DNA of 64,000 nt, taken from positions 1,240,001 through 1,304,000 of the forward strand of contig CP048485.1 of the NCBI GenBank assembly GCA_025560025.1, in the 5' to 3' direction. Under the pieces are notes generated by a model, which made no database searches, was not told the origin of the DNA, and was given only the letters and a program-made list of their open reading frames with translations. Shown here one piece after another: positions 46,981 to 55,859 of the stretch. The stretch is from Agrobacterium tumefaciens. Lineage in GTDB: Bacteria > Pseudomonadota > Alphaproteobacteria > Rhizobiales > Rhizobiaceae. The translations under genes and the position numbers were made by a program. The number at the start of each line of letters is the position of its first letter. Position 1 is the stretch's first letter.

Positions 46981-49494
46981 TCAGGCGCGCAGCAGCGCAT
47001 TCTCCGTATCGAACGGGCTTTCTTCCACCACCTCGGCATCATAAAGCGTGCCGAGAATGCGGATTTTCAGCTTTGTGCCAATCGCAGCATATTCCGGTTT
47101 GAGCATGGCAAGCGCAATCGACTTGCCGATGCGCCAGCCAAAACCGCCGCTGGTGACACGGCCGGCAAGAGCGCCGCTCTCGTCGGAGATCGCTTCAGAC
47201 CCACGCGCATCCACATCCGTATTGCCGGTAACGGTCAGCGTCGAGAACACCCATTTCACCCCGGCCTCCTTGTAGGCCACCAGCGCATCGCGGCCGATGA
47301 AGCTCTTTTCCGGACGCAGGAAGCGGTCGAGGCCGGATTCATAGGCGTTATATTCCACCGAAAGCTCGCGTCCCATATTGCGATAGGACTTTTCGAGCGA
47401 CATGGACACCATGGCGCGGATGCCGAACGGCTTGATGCCGAATTCGGCGCCCGCTTCCATCAACCGGTCGAAAATGTAGTTCTGCATCTCGATTGGATGG
47501 TGGAGTTCCCAGCCAAGTTCACCGACGAAATTGACGCGCAGCGCATGCGCCGTCGCAACACCGACGGAAATCTGCTTTGCCGTCAGCCACGGGAAATCCT
47601 TGTTCTCGAGGCTGGTGCGGGTCAGCTTTTTCAAAAGATCGCGCGACTTCGGACCGGCAAGCACCAGCACACCGTATTTCTGGGTGATCGGCTGCAGCAC
47701 CACGGAACCGTCGGTCGGGGCAAGCCGGCGCAGCACGTCGTGGTCATGCGCCTCCAGACCACCTGCCGAAACCAGGTAGAACCGGCCCGGAGCCCATTCA
47801 TAAACGGTGAATTCCACCTTCACGCCACCATTCGGCGTCAGAAGATGCGTCAGTGCGATGCGGCCGCGCTTCTTCGGCACGATGTTGGCCAGAATGCTGT
47901 CCAGCCAGGCACGCGCACCCGGGCCGGAGACTTCCATCTTGGCGAAGGCCGACATATCAAGCACGCCGACATTCTGGGTGACGTTCTTCACCTCATTGCC
48001 GACATGTTCGAAATAATTCGAACGGCGGAACGACCATTTCTCGACGATACGGCCATCATCCAAAGCCGGCGCATGGTTATGGCTGGTGATGACATCGGCA
48101 CCCACGCCAAGGTCTTCCTCGCGCAGCGCATAACCTTCCGGCGCATACCAGTTGGCACGCTCCCAGCCATAAACGGAGCCGAACACGCCGCCAAGCTTCT
48201 TCAGACGGTCATAAACCGGCGTCGTCTTCAGCGGACGGGCGGCGGAGCGCTCTTCGTCCGGATAATGCATGGTGAAGACGTTGGCATAGGCTTCTTCGTT
48301 CTTGGCGATGAGATAGCCTTCCGTGGCGTAAGGCCCGAAACGGCGCGGATCGACACCCATCAGGTCGAGCGTCGGCTCACCATCGACGATCCATTCGGCC
48401 AGCTGCCAGCCGGCGCCACCGGCGGCGGTGATACCGAAGGAATGGCCTTCGTTCAGCCAGAAATTCTTCAGCCCCGGTGCGGGGCCGACAATCGGGTTGC
48501 CGTCAGGCGTATAAGCGATAGCACCATTATAGACCTTCTTGATACCCACTTCGCCGAAGGCCGGAACGCGCACCATCGCCGTTTCGATATGCGGCATCAG
48601 GCGGTCAAGCTCCTCCTGGAACAGCTCATATTCGCTGTCATCGGAAGGACCGTCGACATAACAGACCGGCGCGCCGACTTCATAAGGACCGAGGATCAGA
48701 CCGCCCGCCTCCTCGCGCATGTACCAGGCCGAGTCGGATTCACGCAGCACGCCCATTTCCGGCAGGCCCTGACGGCGGCGTTCCTGGATGGCCGGGTGCG
48801 GCTCGGTGACGATATATTGATGCTCGACCGGGATGACCGGAATATTGATGCCGACCATCTCACCGGTCTTGCGGGCGAAGGAGCCCGTGCAGGAGATGAT
48901 ATGTTCGGCGATGATCTCGCCCTTGTCCGTTGTCACCTTCCAGTGACCGTCTTCCAGCTGCTCGATGGCGGTGACGGTGGTATTGCGATAGATCGTCGCC
49001 CCGCGGTCACGCGCGCCCTTGGCCAATGCCTGCGTCAGGTCGGCGGGCTGAATATAACCGTCATCGGGATGCTGGATGGCGCCAAGCAGGCCATCCGTCT
49101 CGCAGAGCGGCCAGATTTCCTTCACCTGTTCCGGCGTCAGCATGTTGACACGCACGCCGATGGTCTCTGCAATGCCGGCATAATACATATATTCGTCCCA
49201 GCGATCCTTGGTGCGGGCGAGACGTATGTTCGAGACCTTGGAAAAACCGACATTCATACCGGTCTCTTCCTGAAGCTCCTCATAAAACTTCACGGAATAT
49301 TTGTGGATCTGGCCGACGGAGTAGCTCATGTTGAACAGCGGCAGGAGACCGGCCGCATGCCAGGTGGAGCCCGAGGTCAGTTCCTTGCGCTCGATGAGAA
49401 CGCTGTCGCTCCAGCCCTTCTTGGCAAGATGATAAAGCGTCGAGACGCCGACGACGCCGCCACCGATCACCACCGCCCGTGCATGTGTCTTCAT
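46981..49494 (-). CDS. FAD-dependent dehydrogenase-GcvT fusion (sarcosine/dimethylglycine dehydrogenase family)
   Basis: An 837-residue enzyme that probably oxidises an N-methylated glycine and passes the one-carbon unit to tetrahydrofolate. The N-terminal DAO-type FAD domain starts with VVIGGGVVGVSTLYHL. His46 in GSTWHAAG matches the covalent flavin histidine of dimethylglycine/sarcosine dehydrogenases. A FAO linker domain is followed by a C-terminal GcvT aminomethyltransferase region (about residue 440 on) and its C-terminal barrel. The exact substrate (sarcosine, dimethylglycine or other betaine product) cannot be fixed from sequence. Confidence 0.9.
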   Translation of the reverse strand: MKTHARAVVIGGGVVGVSTLYHLAKKGWSDSVLIERKELTSGSTWHAAGLLPLFNMSYSVGQIHKYSVKFYEELQEETGMNVGFSKVSNIRLARTKDRWDEYMYYAGIAETIGVRVNMLTPEQVKEIWPLCETDGLLGAIQHPDDGYIQPADLTQALAKGARDRGATIYRNTTVTAIEQLEDGHWKVTTDKGEIIAEHIISCTGSFARKTGEMVGINIPVIPVEHQYIVTEPHPAIQERRRQGLPEMGVLRESDSAWYMREEAGGLILGPYEVGAPVCYVDGPSDDSEYELFQEELDRLMPHIETAMVRVPAFGEVGIKKVYNGAIAYTPDGNPIVGPAPGLKNFWLNEGHSFGITAAGGAGWQLAEWIVDGEPTLDLMGVDPRRFGPYATEGYLIAKNEEAYANVFTMHYPDEERSAARPLKTTPVYDRLKKLGGVFGSVYGWERANWYAPEGYALREEDLGVGADVITSHNHAPALDDGRIVEKWSFRRSNYFEHVGNEVKNVTQNVGVLDMSAFAKMEVSGPGARAWLDSILANIVPKKRGRIALTHLLTPNGGVKVEFTVYEWAPGRFYLVSAGGLEAHDHDVLRRLAPTDGSVVLQPITQKYGVLVLAGPKSRDLLKKLTRTSLENKDFPWLTAKQISVGVATAHALRVNFVGELGWELHHPIEMQNYIFDRLMEAGAEFGIKPFGIRAMVSMSLEKSYRNMGRELSVEYNAYESGLDRFLRPEKSFIGRDALVAYKEAGVKWVFSTLTVTGNTDVDARGSEAISDESGALAGRVTSGGFGWRIGKSIALAMLKPEYAAIGTKLKIRILGTLYDAEVVEESPFDTENALLRA

Positions 49495-49670
49495 TTCCAG
49501 AACCCCTAAAAAGCGCCGGCATTAACCTGCCGTGCCGCCAAATCGATGGGAGGAATATGAAGCGCCAGGCGGCCGTTCAGCCGCCTGATTGCGACATGGC
49601 CATAGGGTGCTGCGACAGGCGTGAAAATGCGGAGCATGCGGGACGAAGGTGGCGCAGCTTTACCGCTCGT

Positions 49671-49789
49671 TTCTTCTCCCCGAGGGGGAGAAGGTGGCCC
49701 GAAGGGTCGGATGAGGGGGCAAGCTCGCAGGAGATCTCTACCCTCGCCCCCTTATCCCGCTGCCGCGACCTTTTCCCGGCGGGAAGAAG
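49671..49789. repeat. Intergenic palindromic repeat, family 2 (copy A)
   Basis: About 120 bases with long inverted arms: a left hairpin around CTCCCCGAGGGGGAG, then GGATGAGGGGGC, a central unique part, and the mirrored right half (GCCCCCTTATCCCGC, then a second hairpin). Copies B and C are at 56519-56640 and 63521-63641. It fills most of the gene-free stretch 49495-49845 downstream of the mechanosensitive channel gene. Confidence 0.88.
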
Positions 49790-49845
49790 GCGACAAGCCG
49801 CACATCCCTGCCCAATAACGTCCACACCTTGAGGCAAATAGCAGA

Positions 49846-52461
49846 CTAGGCTTTCGCGCCCGGCTTCTCCTTCAGCTCGGTCACCTTGTCGTCTTTCGAC
49901 GTTTCTTTCTCAGGCGCTGCCGCGCCCGTATGCGCCACCACCGCCTTCTCGCCCTCCTCCGCAAGCAGCGCCGCCAGCATCTGCGGGTTGGCATCGCCTT
50001 CCACGTGGATATTGAGGTTGCGCTGCGGGAACGGAATATCGATCCCCTCCTCGCGGAAACGCTTGAGGATGGCGATCCTCAGCGCATTCTTCACGCCAAG
50101 CCCGTTTGACAGATCGGCAAGGTGGAAACGCAATTCGAAATCCAGCGAGAAATCGCCGAAGCGGAGGAATTCCACATGCGGTTCGGGGTTGCGCAGCACC
50201 GGCGGCTGCGCCCGCACCAGCTCCAGCAGGATATCCATGACCTTCTGCGGATCGGAATCATAAGCCACGGAAACCGGTATTTCCGCCCGCATGATGCGGT
50301 TGCGGTGTGTCCAGTTGCCGACCGAGGAATTGATGAACTCGGAATTCGGCACGATGATCGACTGGCCGCGAAAGGTTTCGATCTCCGTTGCGCGCACGGA
50401 AAGCCGCTTGACGGTGCCTTCCGTCGTGCCTGTCACCACCCAGTCACCCACCTTGAAGGGGCGCTCCACCAGCAGGATGAGACCGGAGACGAAGTTCGAC
50501 ACGATGTTCTGGAGGCCAAAACCGATACCGACGGAAAGAGCGGAGGCGACCAGCGCGAGACTGGAGAGGTTGAGACCGGCGGATGACACGCCGAAGATGG
50601 CCGCAACCGCAATGCCGAGATAACCGATACCCGTTTTGACCGAGTTGCGCACGCCGGCATCCACCTGCCCGCGCGCCATGACGTTGTTGTCCAGCCATTT
50701 CTGGAACCAGCGCGTGATGATGTAACCGATGGCAAAAACGAGGACGCCGCCGAACAGGCCGATCAGCGAGATCGAGGCATTGCCGACGGTGATGCCGGTC
50801 AGCAGGCGATAGGCCCAGCTTTCAATGTCGCCGGGCTGGAACCCCCAGGAAAACAGGATGAGCGGCACGCCGAAAGCAAGTGCGACGGCATAGATGCCAA
50901 GCCCCGCGACAAGGCCGGCCTGATCGAGCGCAACCGGCCCGAGACCGAAACGACGCCCGAGATAACGGCCGGCAAGGGACTCCGCAAAGGCGCCCTGCCT
51001 CGAAATCGCCTTGCCGGAGAGAATGCCGATATACATCGTCGCAAGCACCGCACCGGTGGCAACGATCTGCGTGGCAAGGAAGCGGGCAAGACCGACATAA
51101 CCGGTAAGGCACGCGCCGATGAGCACGAGGCCACCGACCCTGAGCAGAATGACGAGCCAGCGCGGCAGGCGCTGGTTTCCGGTCTCGTAATCCTGCCCCT
51201 CGCCGATCACCGGCCGCAGGAACGATACGGTGAGCAGGATGATACCGATGATGATGGAGGCAACGAAACTCTTGGCGACGGTGACGATAAGCGGCGAATA
51301 AAGCGTTTCGCTGATCGTGCCGAACAGATAGTCGAGGCCGTTGACCAGCGCCATCAGGAGCACCGCCGAAGACAGCGTATGCGCGCCCTTGTTGGAAACC
51401 TGCAGCAGACGCCACTCCGGCTGCGTCGGCGCAAAGATCGCATAGCTCAGACGCGACACGAAATAAACGAAGCCGGTGATCGCCATGGCCCCGAACAGGA
51501 TCGGCGCTATGTCGGAGCGAAGCACGTTGAAATTATCGAGGAAAAAGGCCGAGGTCACCAGGAACAGGAAGAGCGAAAGCGACTGCACCATGGTTGACCA
51601 GAAGGCCACCGAAAGCCGTCGCAGATAGGACGGCTCGCCGGTAAAGGCGCGCCTGTCCATGCGGCTGCCGAAAAAGCGATAACCGCCCACCAGAAACAGC
51701 AGCGCCGCCATGATCGACAGCACCACGGCGCCGAACATCGGCAGGCGCTTGTAGTTCCAGACGAAACCCGCCCAGCTGCTGAAGGCATTGTTAAGGTTGG
51801 TCAGTTCGGTAACAAAGGCGGAAGAGGCGTCACCCAGCGTCTGGGCGGAAACCTCCGTGCGCTTAAACAGCGTGGCGGCAAAAAGCGCCCGGCGAACCGC
51901 GGTGATATTGTTGGAAATCTGCGCGGCATTGGTGGCGGTGCTCTCCACCTCCCCGGCAATCGCGTTTACCTCCGCCCGCTCCGCCGTCAGCCGCGCACGC
52001 TCTTCCGTCACCATGCTGGCTTCCGGTGGCTGGTCATCCGCAGGGGCAGCGCCCAGAGCGTCCAGCCGGGTCTTGATCTGGTCGAGGCGGGTGCGCAGCT
52101 TGGTATTGGTGGCAGACGCATCGGCAGCAATGGTGTCAGCGCGCCCTTTCAGGTCCACCAGCTGCACGTCGTCGCTGCCGCCCGCCTCCACCTGTTTGGC
52201 GATGGCCGAAACATCCGCCTTCCATTTTTCCAGATCCGCTCTCGCCTGCTCGACGGCGGAGGCCTGGATGACGACCGGTGCGGATGGCGTTGTCCCTTCC
52301 TGCGCCGATGCCGGCATTGCGGACAGGAAAAAACCGCCAAGCATGGAAAGCATCATGGCCATCATTGCGGCCATGGCGGCCTTTTGCCACCGGCCGGACA
52401 CACGCCCATCCGTCATCCGCCTGTCGTCAATCAATCCGCCGAACATCAACCGCACATCCAT
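49846..52461 (-). CDS. Large MscS-family mechanosensitive channel with N-terminal periplasmic domain
   Basis: An 871-residue inner-membrane channel. A signal peptide (AMMAMMLSMLGGFFLSAMPASA) is followed by a coiled-coil periplasmic domain (about residues 60-230, DUF3772-like). Around ten membrane segments follow, then the MscS pore and beta domain (VGIGFGLQNIVSNFVSGLILLVERPFKVGDWVVTG). A charged C-terminal tail closes it. Such proteins release solutes on osmotic downshift. The start may be 52461 or 52416. The Lys/Glu-rich end (KETSKDDKVTELKEK) is probably disordered. Confidence 0.93.
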   Translation of the reverse strand: MDVRLMFGGLIDDRRMTDGRVSGRWQKAAMAAMMAMMLSMLGGFFLSAMPASAQEGTTPSAPVVIQASAVEQARADLEKWKADVSAIAKQVEAGGSDDVQLVDLKGRADTIAADASATNTKLRTRLDQIKTRLDALGAAPADDQPPEASMVTEERARLTAERAEVNAIAGEVESTATNAAQISNNITAVRRALFAATLFKRTEVSAQTLGDASSAFVTELTNLNNAFSSWAGFVWNYKRLPMFGAVVLSIMAALLFLVGGYRFFGSRMDRRAFTGEPSYLRRLSVAFWSTMVQSLSLFLFLVTSAFFLDNFNVLRSDIAPILFGAMAITGFVYFVSRLSYAIFAPTQPEWRLLQVSNKGAHTLSSAVLLMALVNGLDYLFGTISETLYSPLIVTVAKSFVASIIIGIILLTVSFLRPVIGEGQDYETGNQRLPRWLVILLRVGGLVLIGACLTGYVGLARFLATQIVATGAVLATMYIGILSGKAISRQGAFAESLAGRYLGRRFGLGPVALDQAGLVAGLGIYAVALAFGVPLILFSWGFQPGDIESWAYRLLTGITVGNASISLIGLFGGVLVFAIGYIITRWFQKWLDNNVMARGQVDAGVRNSVKTGIGYLGIAVAAIFGVSSAGLNLSSLALVASALSVGIGFGLQNIVSNFVSGLILLVERPFKVGDWVVTGTTEGTVKRLSVRATEIETFRGQSIIVPNSEFINSSVGNWTHRNRIMRAEIPVSVAYDSDPQKVMDILLELVRAQPPVLRNPEPHVEFLRFGDFSLDFELRFHLADLSNGLGVKNALRIAILKRFREEGIDIPFPQRNLNIHVEGDANPQMLAALLAEEGEKAVVAHTGAAAPEKETSKDDKVTELKEKPGAKA

Positions 52462-52608
52462 GCCTTTCGTCTCTAAACACCGCTTCAGGCTATTTACCGC
52501 CTGCAGCGAGGAAAACCACCCGCATAAAGCGAGGTTTTCGGGTCGCCGCCTTGCTTTTCACCCGGAGAATCATCACCTTTGATAGTGCAGCAAACATGGG
52601 AGGAAATC

Positions 52609-52863
52609 ATGGAATCTGCTGGCATTGGCTGGATCGCAGCTATCATCATCGGTGGTGTCGCCGGGTGGCTCGCCGAACAATTCATGAAAAGCAATATGGG
52701 TGTTTTCATGAACATCCTTCTCGGAATCGTCGGCGCGATCGTCGCCAACGCCATATTGTCGGTTTTCGGAATCGTTTTGACCGGCTGGATCGGTTACCTC
52801 ATCGCCGGCTTCATCGGCGCCTGCATCCTCATCCTTATCGGTCGAGCTTTCAGACGCGGCTGA
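52609..52863 (+). CDS. GlsB/YeaQ/YmgE family membrane protein
   Basis: An 84-residue protein of the transglycosylase-associated (PF04226) family with three membrane segments (GIGWIAAIIIGGVAGWLAEQ, VFMNILLGIVGAIVANAILSVFG, WIGYLIAGFIGACILILIG). The glycine spacing is typical. The family is linked to general stress responses; no enzymatic activity is known. GGGAGG lies shortly before the ATG at 52609. It is divergent from the mechanosensitive channel gene. Confidence 0.92.
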   Translation: MESAGIGWIAAIIIGGVAGWLAEQFMKSNMGVFMNILLGIVGAIVANAILSVFGIVLTGWIGYLIAGFIGACILILIGRAFRRG

Positions 52864-52959
52864 ACAAAATGGAAAATCGGTAAAAGCCCGGATTTCCAGA
52901 CTTTTCCAGCGCGACTGAAATTTTTTCGTCACAAAAATCGAAGAAATTTCATTTCCGCG

Positions 52960-52988
52960 CTGGACAAGCCCAAACTTCCCCTTTATAG
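52960..52988 (+). promoter_or_regulatory. Promoter of tRNA-Lys
   Basis: CTGGAC (52960-52965) and TTATAG (52983-52988) are separated by 17 bases and lie about 30 bases upstream of the tRNA. This is sequence pattern only. Confidence 0.5.
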
Positions 52989-53018
52989 CCCCCCTCACAC
53001 CGCCACACGGTGTCGGTC

Positions 53019-53094
<76 letters not shown>

Positions 53095-53119
53095 AATTCT
53101 CCTAAAATGACAAGACGTT

Positions 53120-53142
53120 GCGATGCTTACCTGAAGCATCGC
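53120..53142 (+). terminator. Hairpin after tRNA-Lys
   Basis: GCGATGCTT (53120-53128) and AAGCATCGC (53134-53142) form a nine-base perfect stem with a five-base loop. It starts 26 bases after the tRNA end. There is no T-run, so it may be a processing signal or part of a weak terminator. Confidence 0.55.
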
Positions 53143-53247
53143 ATGAGCGCCGGAAACGAAGCAATCAGTCCTCGAAGAAGGCGTGCGCGAGACACATCGC
53201 CCGTCGCTACCGCGGACGGGCATCCCCGAAAAATAGCCGCTGTACGT

Positions 53248-53694
53248 CTATAACTTCGTTTCCGTTACGCTTTTTGCCCCGATGAAGCGCGGCTCCAATG
53301 GCCGACCCGCAATACGGCCGCCGAATTCCTCGGTGAAAGGCACCGGCGCTGCCTGCTTTACCGCATTGATGGCGGAATCGATAAAGGCTTGCCGTCTCGG
53401 GCTCTCCTCTTGTGGGCGTGAGGCGATAACGACGACCTTGCCCCTTATCTGCCCATCCTTGTGCAGAATGAACCGCAACGTCACGACGAGACCCTCGGTA
53501 TCCTCCGGCGGCACCCAGCAGGCGTAGATCGCGTCGAACATCTCATTGAGATTGCTGGCCGGGGTCGGATCCTTGCATTGCCGCGACTGGCCTGAAGCCG
53601 GCGTCGAAGCGCCTGCAGCGAGAATGGCCAGGGCCACCAGCGCCGACAGCTGGAGGCTGCGGAACACAAAAAACAAGCGATTGAACAAATCCAA
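53248..53694 (-). CDS. Exported protein with TonB/TolA C-terminal-like domain
   Basis: A 148-residue protein with a signal peptide ending near ASGQS. The mature part begins with a Cys-containing segment and continues with a fold resembling the TolA/TonB C-terminal domain (LVVTLRFILHKDGQIRGKVVV, then DSAINAVKQAAPVPFTEEFGG). No transmembrane spanning arm is present, so it is not a full TonB or TolA. Start is a TTG at 53694 or, with a better AGGA spacing, TTG at 53688. Function in the envelope is unknown. Confidence 0.75.
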   Translation of the reverse strand: MDLFNRLFFVFRSLQLSALVALAILAAGASTPASGQSRQCKDPTPASNLNEMFDAIYACWVPPEDTEGLVVTLRFILHKDGQIRGKVVVIASRPQEESPRRQAFIDSAINAVKQAAPVPFTEEFGGRIAGRPLEPRFIGAKSVTETKL

Positions 53695-53799
53695 TATCCT
53701 TTTTTCGGAAGACGGCCCGCCTCCGCGTGCCAGCCGGTCATAAATTTTAAAAAGAATCTTCGCGTCAGTAAAAACTTGAAAGCGACGCGCATCGGAAAT

Positions 53800-54000
53800 T
53801 TTTAAGCGTACAACCTCGCAATCGCCATGAAATAAAGCGTGAATTCGAATTTCAAAACCAAAAACTAAATTATAAAATATTCATACAAATTAAATACAAT
53901 CAAATAAATATACTTGAATTACAGCGAAGCAAACAAATACTTATAGAATAAATATTTATAATATTTTCGAGATATATCAAACAGTACGATCGCTGCAAAA
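53800..54000. other. AT-rich gene-free island
   Basis: Within the gene-free stretch 53695-54114, about 200 bases are far richer in A and T than the rest of the window (runs such as AATAAATATTTATAATATTTT at 53947-53967). No coding frame with a ribosome site and no repeat copy is present. It precedes the small exported protein gene at 54115 and could be a regulatory region bound by a nucleoid protein such as MucR/Ros (inference). Confidence 0.75.
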
Positions 54001-54114
54001 AACAGCCCAATAATCGCGGCTTCGCCCCTTAACCAAAGACCACAGTTTGCATTGCAAGCCACCGGTTAAGCTGTATGCATTTCCTTGCCAGAATAATGGG
54101 CACAGGGGGATGTC

Positions 54115-54447
54115 ATGAAATCGAAATGGGTAATGACTGCATTTTTCGCGGCGGCGATGACGGTTGCCGGTACGGCGCAGGCGGAAGACCTCGTCTTCAC
54201 GCTGAAGAACGGAACGGGCTCCGTTCTCAACGCCTTTTACACGTCGCCGGTAGGCGTGAATGACTGGGAAGACGATGTTTTCGGCAAGAAGGCGCTTGGT
54301 CCCGGCGAAGAGATGGAAATCACCATCGCCGATGGCCGCACTGTCTGCAAATACGACATGCGCTTCGAATTCCAGGGCGATGCGCTCGAAGACCTCGAGG
54401 ATACCCAGAACCTCTGCGAACTCGGCGAATACACCATCACCGAATAA
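54115..54447 (+). CDS. Small exported acidic protein, unknown function
   Basis: A 110-residue protein with a signal peptide (KWVMTAFFAAAMTVAGTAQAEDL). The mature part is acidic, beta-rich (FTLKNGTGSVLNAFYTSPVGVNDWEDDV), and has two cysteines (residues 83 and 102 region) that could form a disulfide. This is a family seen in Rhizobiales genomes with no proven role. GGGGGA lies about eight bases before the ATG. It sits directly after the AT-rich island, which may control it. Confidence 0.8.
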   Translation: MKSKWVMTAFFAAAMTVAGTAQAEDLVFTLKNGTGSVLNAFYTSPVGVNDWEDDVFGKKALGPGEEMEITIADGRTVCKYDMRFEFQGDALEDLEDTQNLCELGEYTITE

Positions 54448-54593
54448 CAGTGTTGCAATCGCGGCCCTGTCCGATAGTGGCAGGGCTCGCATCCGCATGC
54501 GGGCTTCAACCAGAGCTTTCGGCAAATCCCCGGAGGGGGAAATATTGGCGTCGCAGCATCGCCGATTTCCCCAAAGCCGTCTCAATCATCCCT

Positions 54594-54845
54594 ATGATTG
54601 ACGCCATGAGATTGATCATCAACATATTGCTTTTTGTCCTCGGCGCGGTCGGGAGCGGGATATGTGCGTTTTTATTGTCGGCAGCGCTCGCCGATTCCGG
54701 ACTTCTCGGTTCCTGTTTTGAAGGCGGCTGCGCTTATGCGGCGCTTTTTATGGTGCTTCCCGTCACATGGTTCGTTCTTTTTGCGCTTTACGTCATGGCC
54801 CTGCTGGTCTGGAGACGAAAGCCTTTCCGCAATGGAAGGCTCTGA
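54594..54845 (+). CDS. Small membrane protein, unknown function
   Basis: A protein of 79 to 83 residues with two membrane segments (IINILLFVLGAVGSGICAFLLSAAL and AALFMVLPVTWFVLFALYVMALLVW) joined by a Cys-containing loop. The ATG at 54594 or 54606 is likely; neither has a strong ribosome site. The frame extends upstream through sequence that does not look coding. No family was recognised. Confidence 0.5.
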   Translation: MIDAMRLIINILLFVLGAVGSGICAFLLSAALADSGLLGSCFEGGCAYAALFMVLPVTWFVLFALYVMALLVWRRKPFRNGRL

Positions 54846-55046
54846 AAAAGCGCATGGCGACGCCACCGCTACCGCGCGTTCGTTGACAGCGATCAAGACT
54901 TGCCGTTAACGTCCGCCTGCTGGGGGATTCGCTGCCAGTGATATGCGGGCTTGTAGAGCATACCCGATATCACCGGCCTCTGAATGTGCATGTCCGATTT
55001 GCGTTTTGCGTTTGCTGGACATGACGGAAAACAGGGAGACCAAACG

Positions 55047-55274
55047 ATGCGGGCCGCAATCAATTCCCCGTCGCTTTCTATCGACACTATGGACTATCAG
55101 GCCGAGTGCCAGTTCGCACTGGAACCCTCCATCCACGGGCTGATTGAAAAAGCGGAACATGCCGGCTGGAACCGCCAGCAGGCCGCACTTGCCATCGTCG
55201 CACTCGCCAGCGAACACCTGACCGACCTGCTGTCCACGGGCCTCCCCGCGCCGGACCAGCGTCCCCTGTCCTGA
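55047..55274 (+). CDS. Small hypothetical protein
   Basis: A 75-residue soluble, mostly helical, acidic protein: EPSIHGLIEKAEHAGWNRQQAALAIVALASEHLTDLL. The helical half resembles a small regulatory or adaptor fold, but no family was recognised. GGGAGA lies about nine bases before the ATG at 55047. It is preceded by a short gap and followed by a hairpin (55349-55394). Confidence 0.65.
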   Translation: MRAAINSPSLSIDTMDYQAECQFALEPSIHGLIEKAEHAGWNRQQAALAIVALASEHLTDLLSTGLPAPDQRPLS

Positions 55275-55348
55275 TACCCTCCCGCCAGCCGCGGCGAATC
55301 AGCGCCCCGGCATCCTTTGGCATATCATTCCAAAAATCGATCGAGCAG

Positions 55349-55394
55349 ACCGGAGCGTCACCACCGTATCCGCAAGGACATTTGACGCTCCGGT
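55349..55394. repeat. Perfect 12-base inverted repeat
   Basis: ACCGGAGCGTCA (55349-55360) and TGACGCTCCGGT (55383-55394) flank a 22-base spacer. It lies between the 75-residue protein and the LexA-box gene. It may be a terminator without a T-run, or a structured RNA. Confidence 0.6.
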
Positions 55395-55485
55395 AGCGTA
55401 GCCCATAAAGCAGCGGCCCGCCCATCCTCCCGCTCCTCCCCCAGACACACGGCCTTCCCTGCCCGCCGCCGATCCTGCCACACTG

Positions 55486-55523
55486 TTGACATAAGCGGCC
55501 TTTAATGAGAACATAAAGTGAAC
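55486..55523 (+). promoter_or_regulatory. Promoter with an overlapping LexA-type box
   Basis: A consensus -35 TTGACA (55486-55491) is followed, 17 bases later, by GAAC-ATAAAGT-GAAC (55509-55523). That is the alphaproteobacterial LexA motif GTTC-N7-GTTC on the opposite strand. The -10 region falls inside the box, so LexA binding would block the promoter of the following gene. Confidence 0.7.
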
Positions 55524-55539
55524 ATTATGGAGGTCAGCG

Positions 55540-55728
55540 ATGAAGACAGCAGACGTAACCATAGAAAATGCCCTCTCTGTCGTCGCCCGGTCTCGCGATA
55601 TGCGTGAGCGCGCGCTTGAGCGCCGCCGCGAATTGCAGCGGCGAACGGAAGTCATCATAACGCGGCCGCTCTACGTGCTGAAAAAGAGCCAGGGGCCGCG
55701 ACAGCTGTCGCTGAAACTCGATAGCTAG
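55540..55728 (+). CDS. Small basic protein, probably SOS-regulated
   Basis: A 62-residue protein, strongly basic and helical (RSRDMRERALERRRELQRR), ending in QLSLKLDS. No family was recognised and there is no signal peptide or membrane helix. GGAGG lies six bases before the ATG at 55540. The promoter has an alphaproteobacterial LexA-type box, so it should be induced by DNA damage. The gene is followed by a good terminator. It may be an SOS effector, for example a division or repair modulator, but that is inference. Confidence 0.7.
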   Translation: MKTADVTIENALSVVARSRDMRERALERRRELQRRTEVIITRPLYVLKKSQGPRQLSLKLDS

Positions 55729-55795
55729 ACGGCGCCGGGAAGACTGAAAGACGTAGAACCAAAGCGCCGGTCGGCTGCTTCCCTTTTTCAGACAG

Positions 55796-55832
55796 AAAAA
55801 TCCCGTGCGGATCATCTCGCGCACGGGATTTT
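55796..55832. terminator. Bidirectional terminator
   Basis: ATCCCGTGCG and CGCACGGGAT pair across an eight-base spacer, with AAAA on the left and TTTTG on the right. It lies between the convergent genes at 55540 and 55860. Confidence 0.9.
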
Positions 55833-55859
55833 GGGAATGAAGAGGCAAAGTGCACTGTC

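Noticed and set aside
46957..49509. An 850-codon plus-strand frame
   Set aside because: Antisense to the dehydrogenase-GcvT gene, which has the FAD motif and covalent-flavin histidine; the antisense product has no domain.
54893..55087. A 64-codon minus-strand frame
   Set aside because: No ribosome site, overlaps the start of the 75-residue protein gene, and no recognisable features.
55527..55607. A 26-codon frame starting MEVSDEDSRRNHRKCPLCRR with a CPLC pair
   Set aside because: It overlaps the SOS-box gene in another frame and its ATG is part of the ribosome-binding region of that gene. The Cys pair is probably chance.
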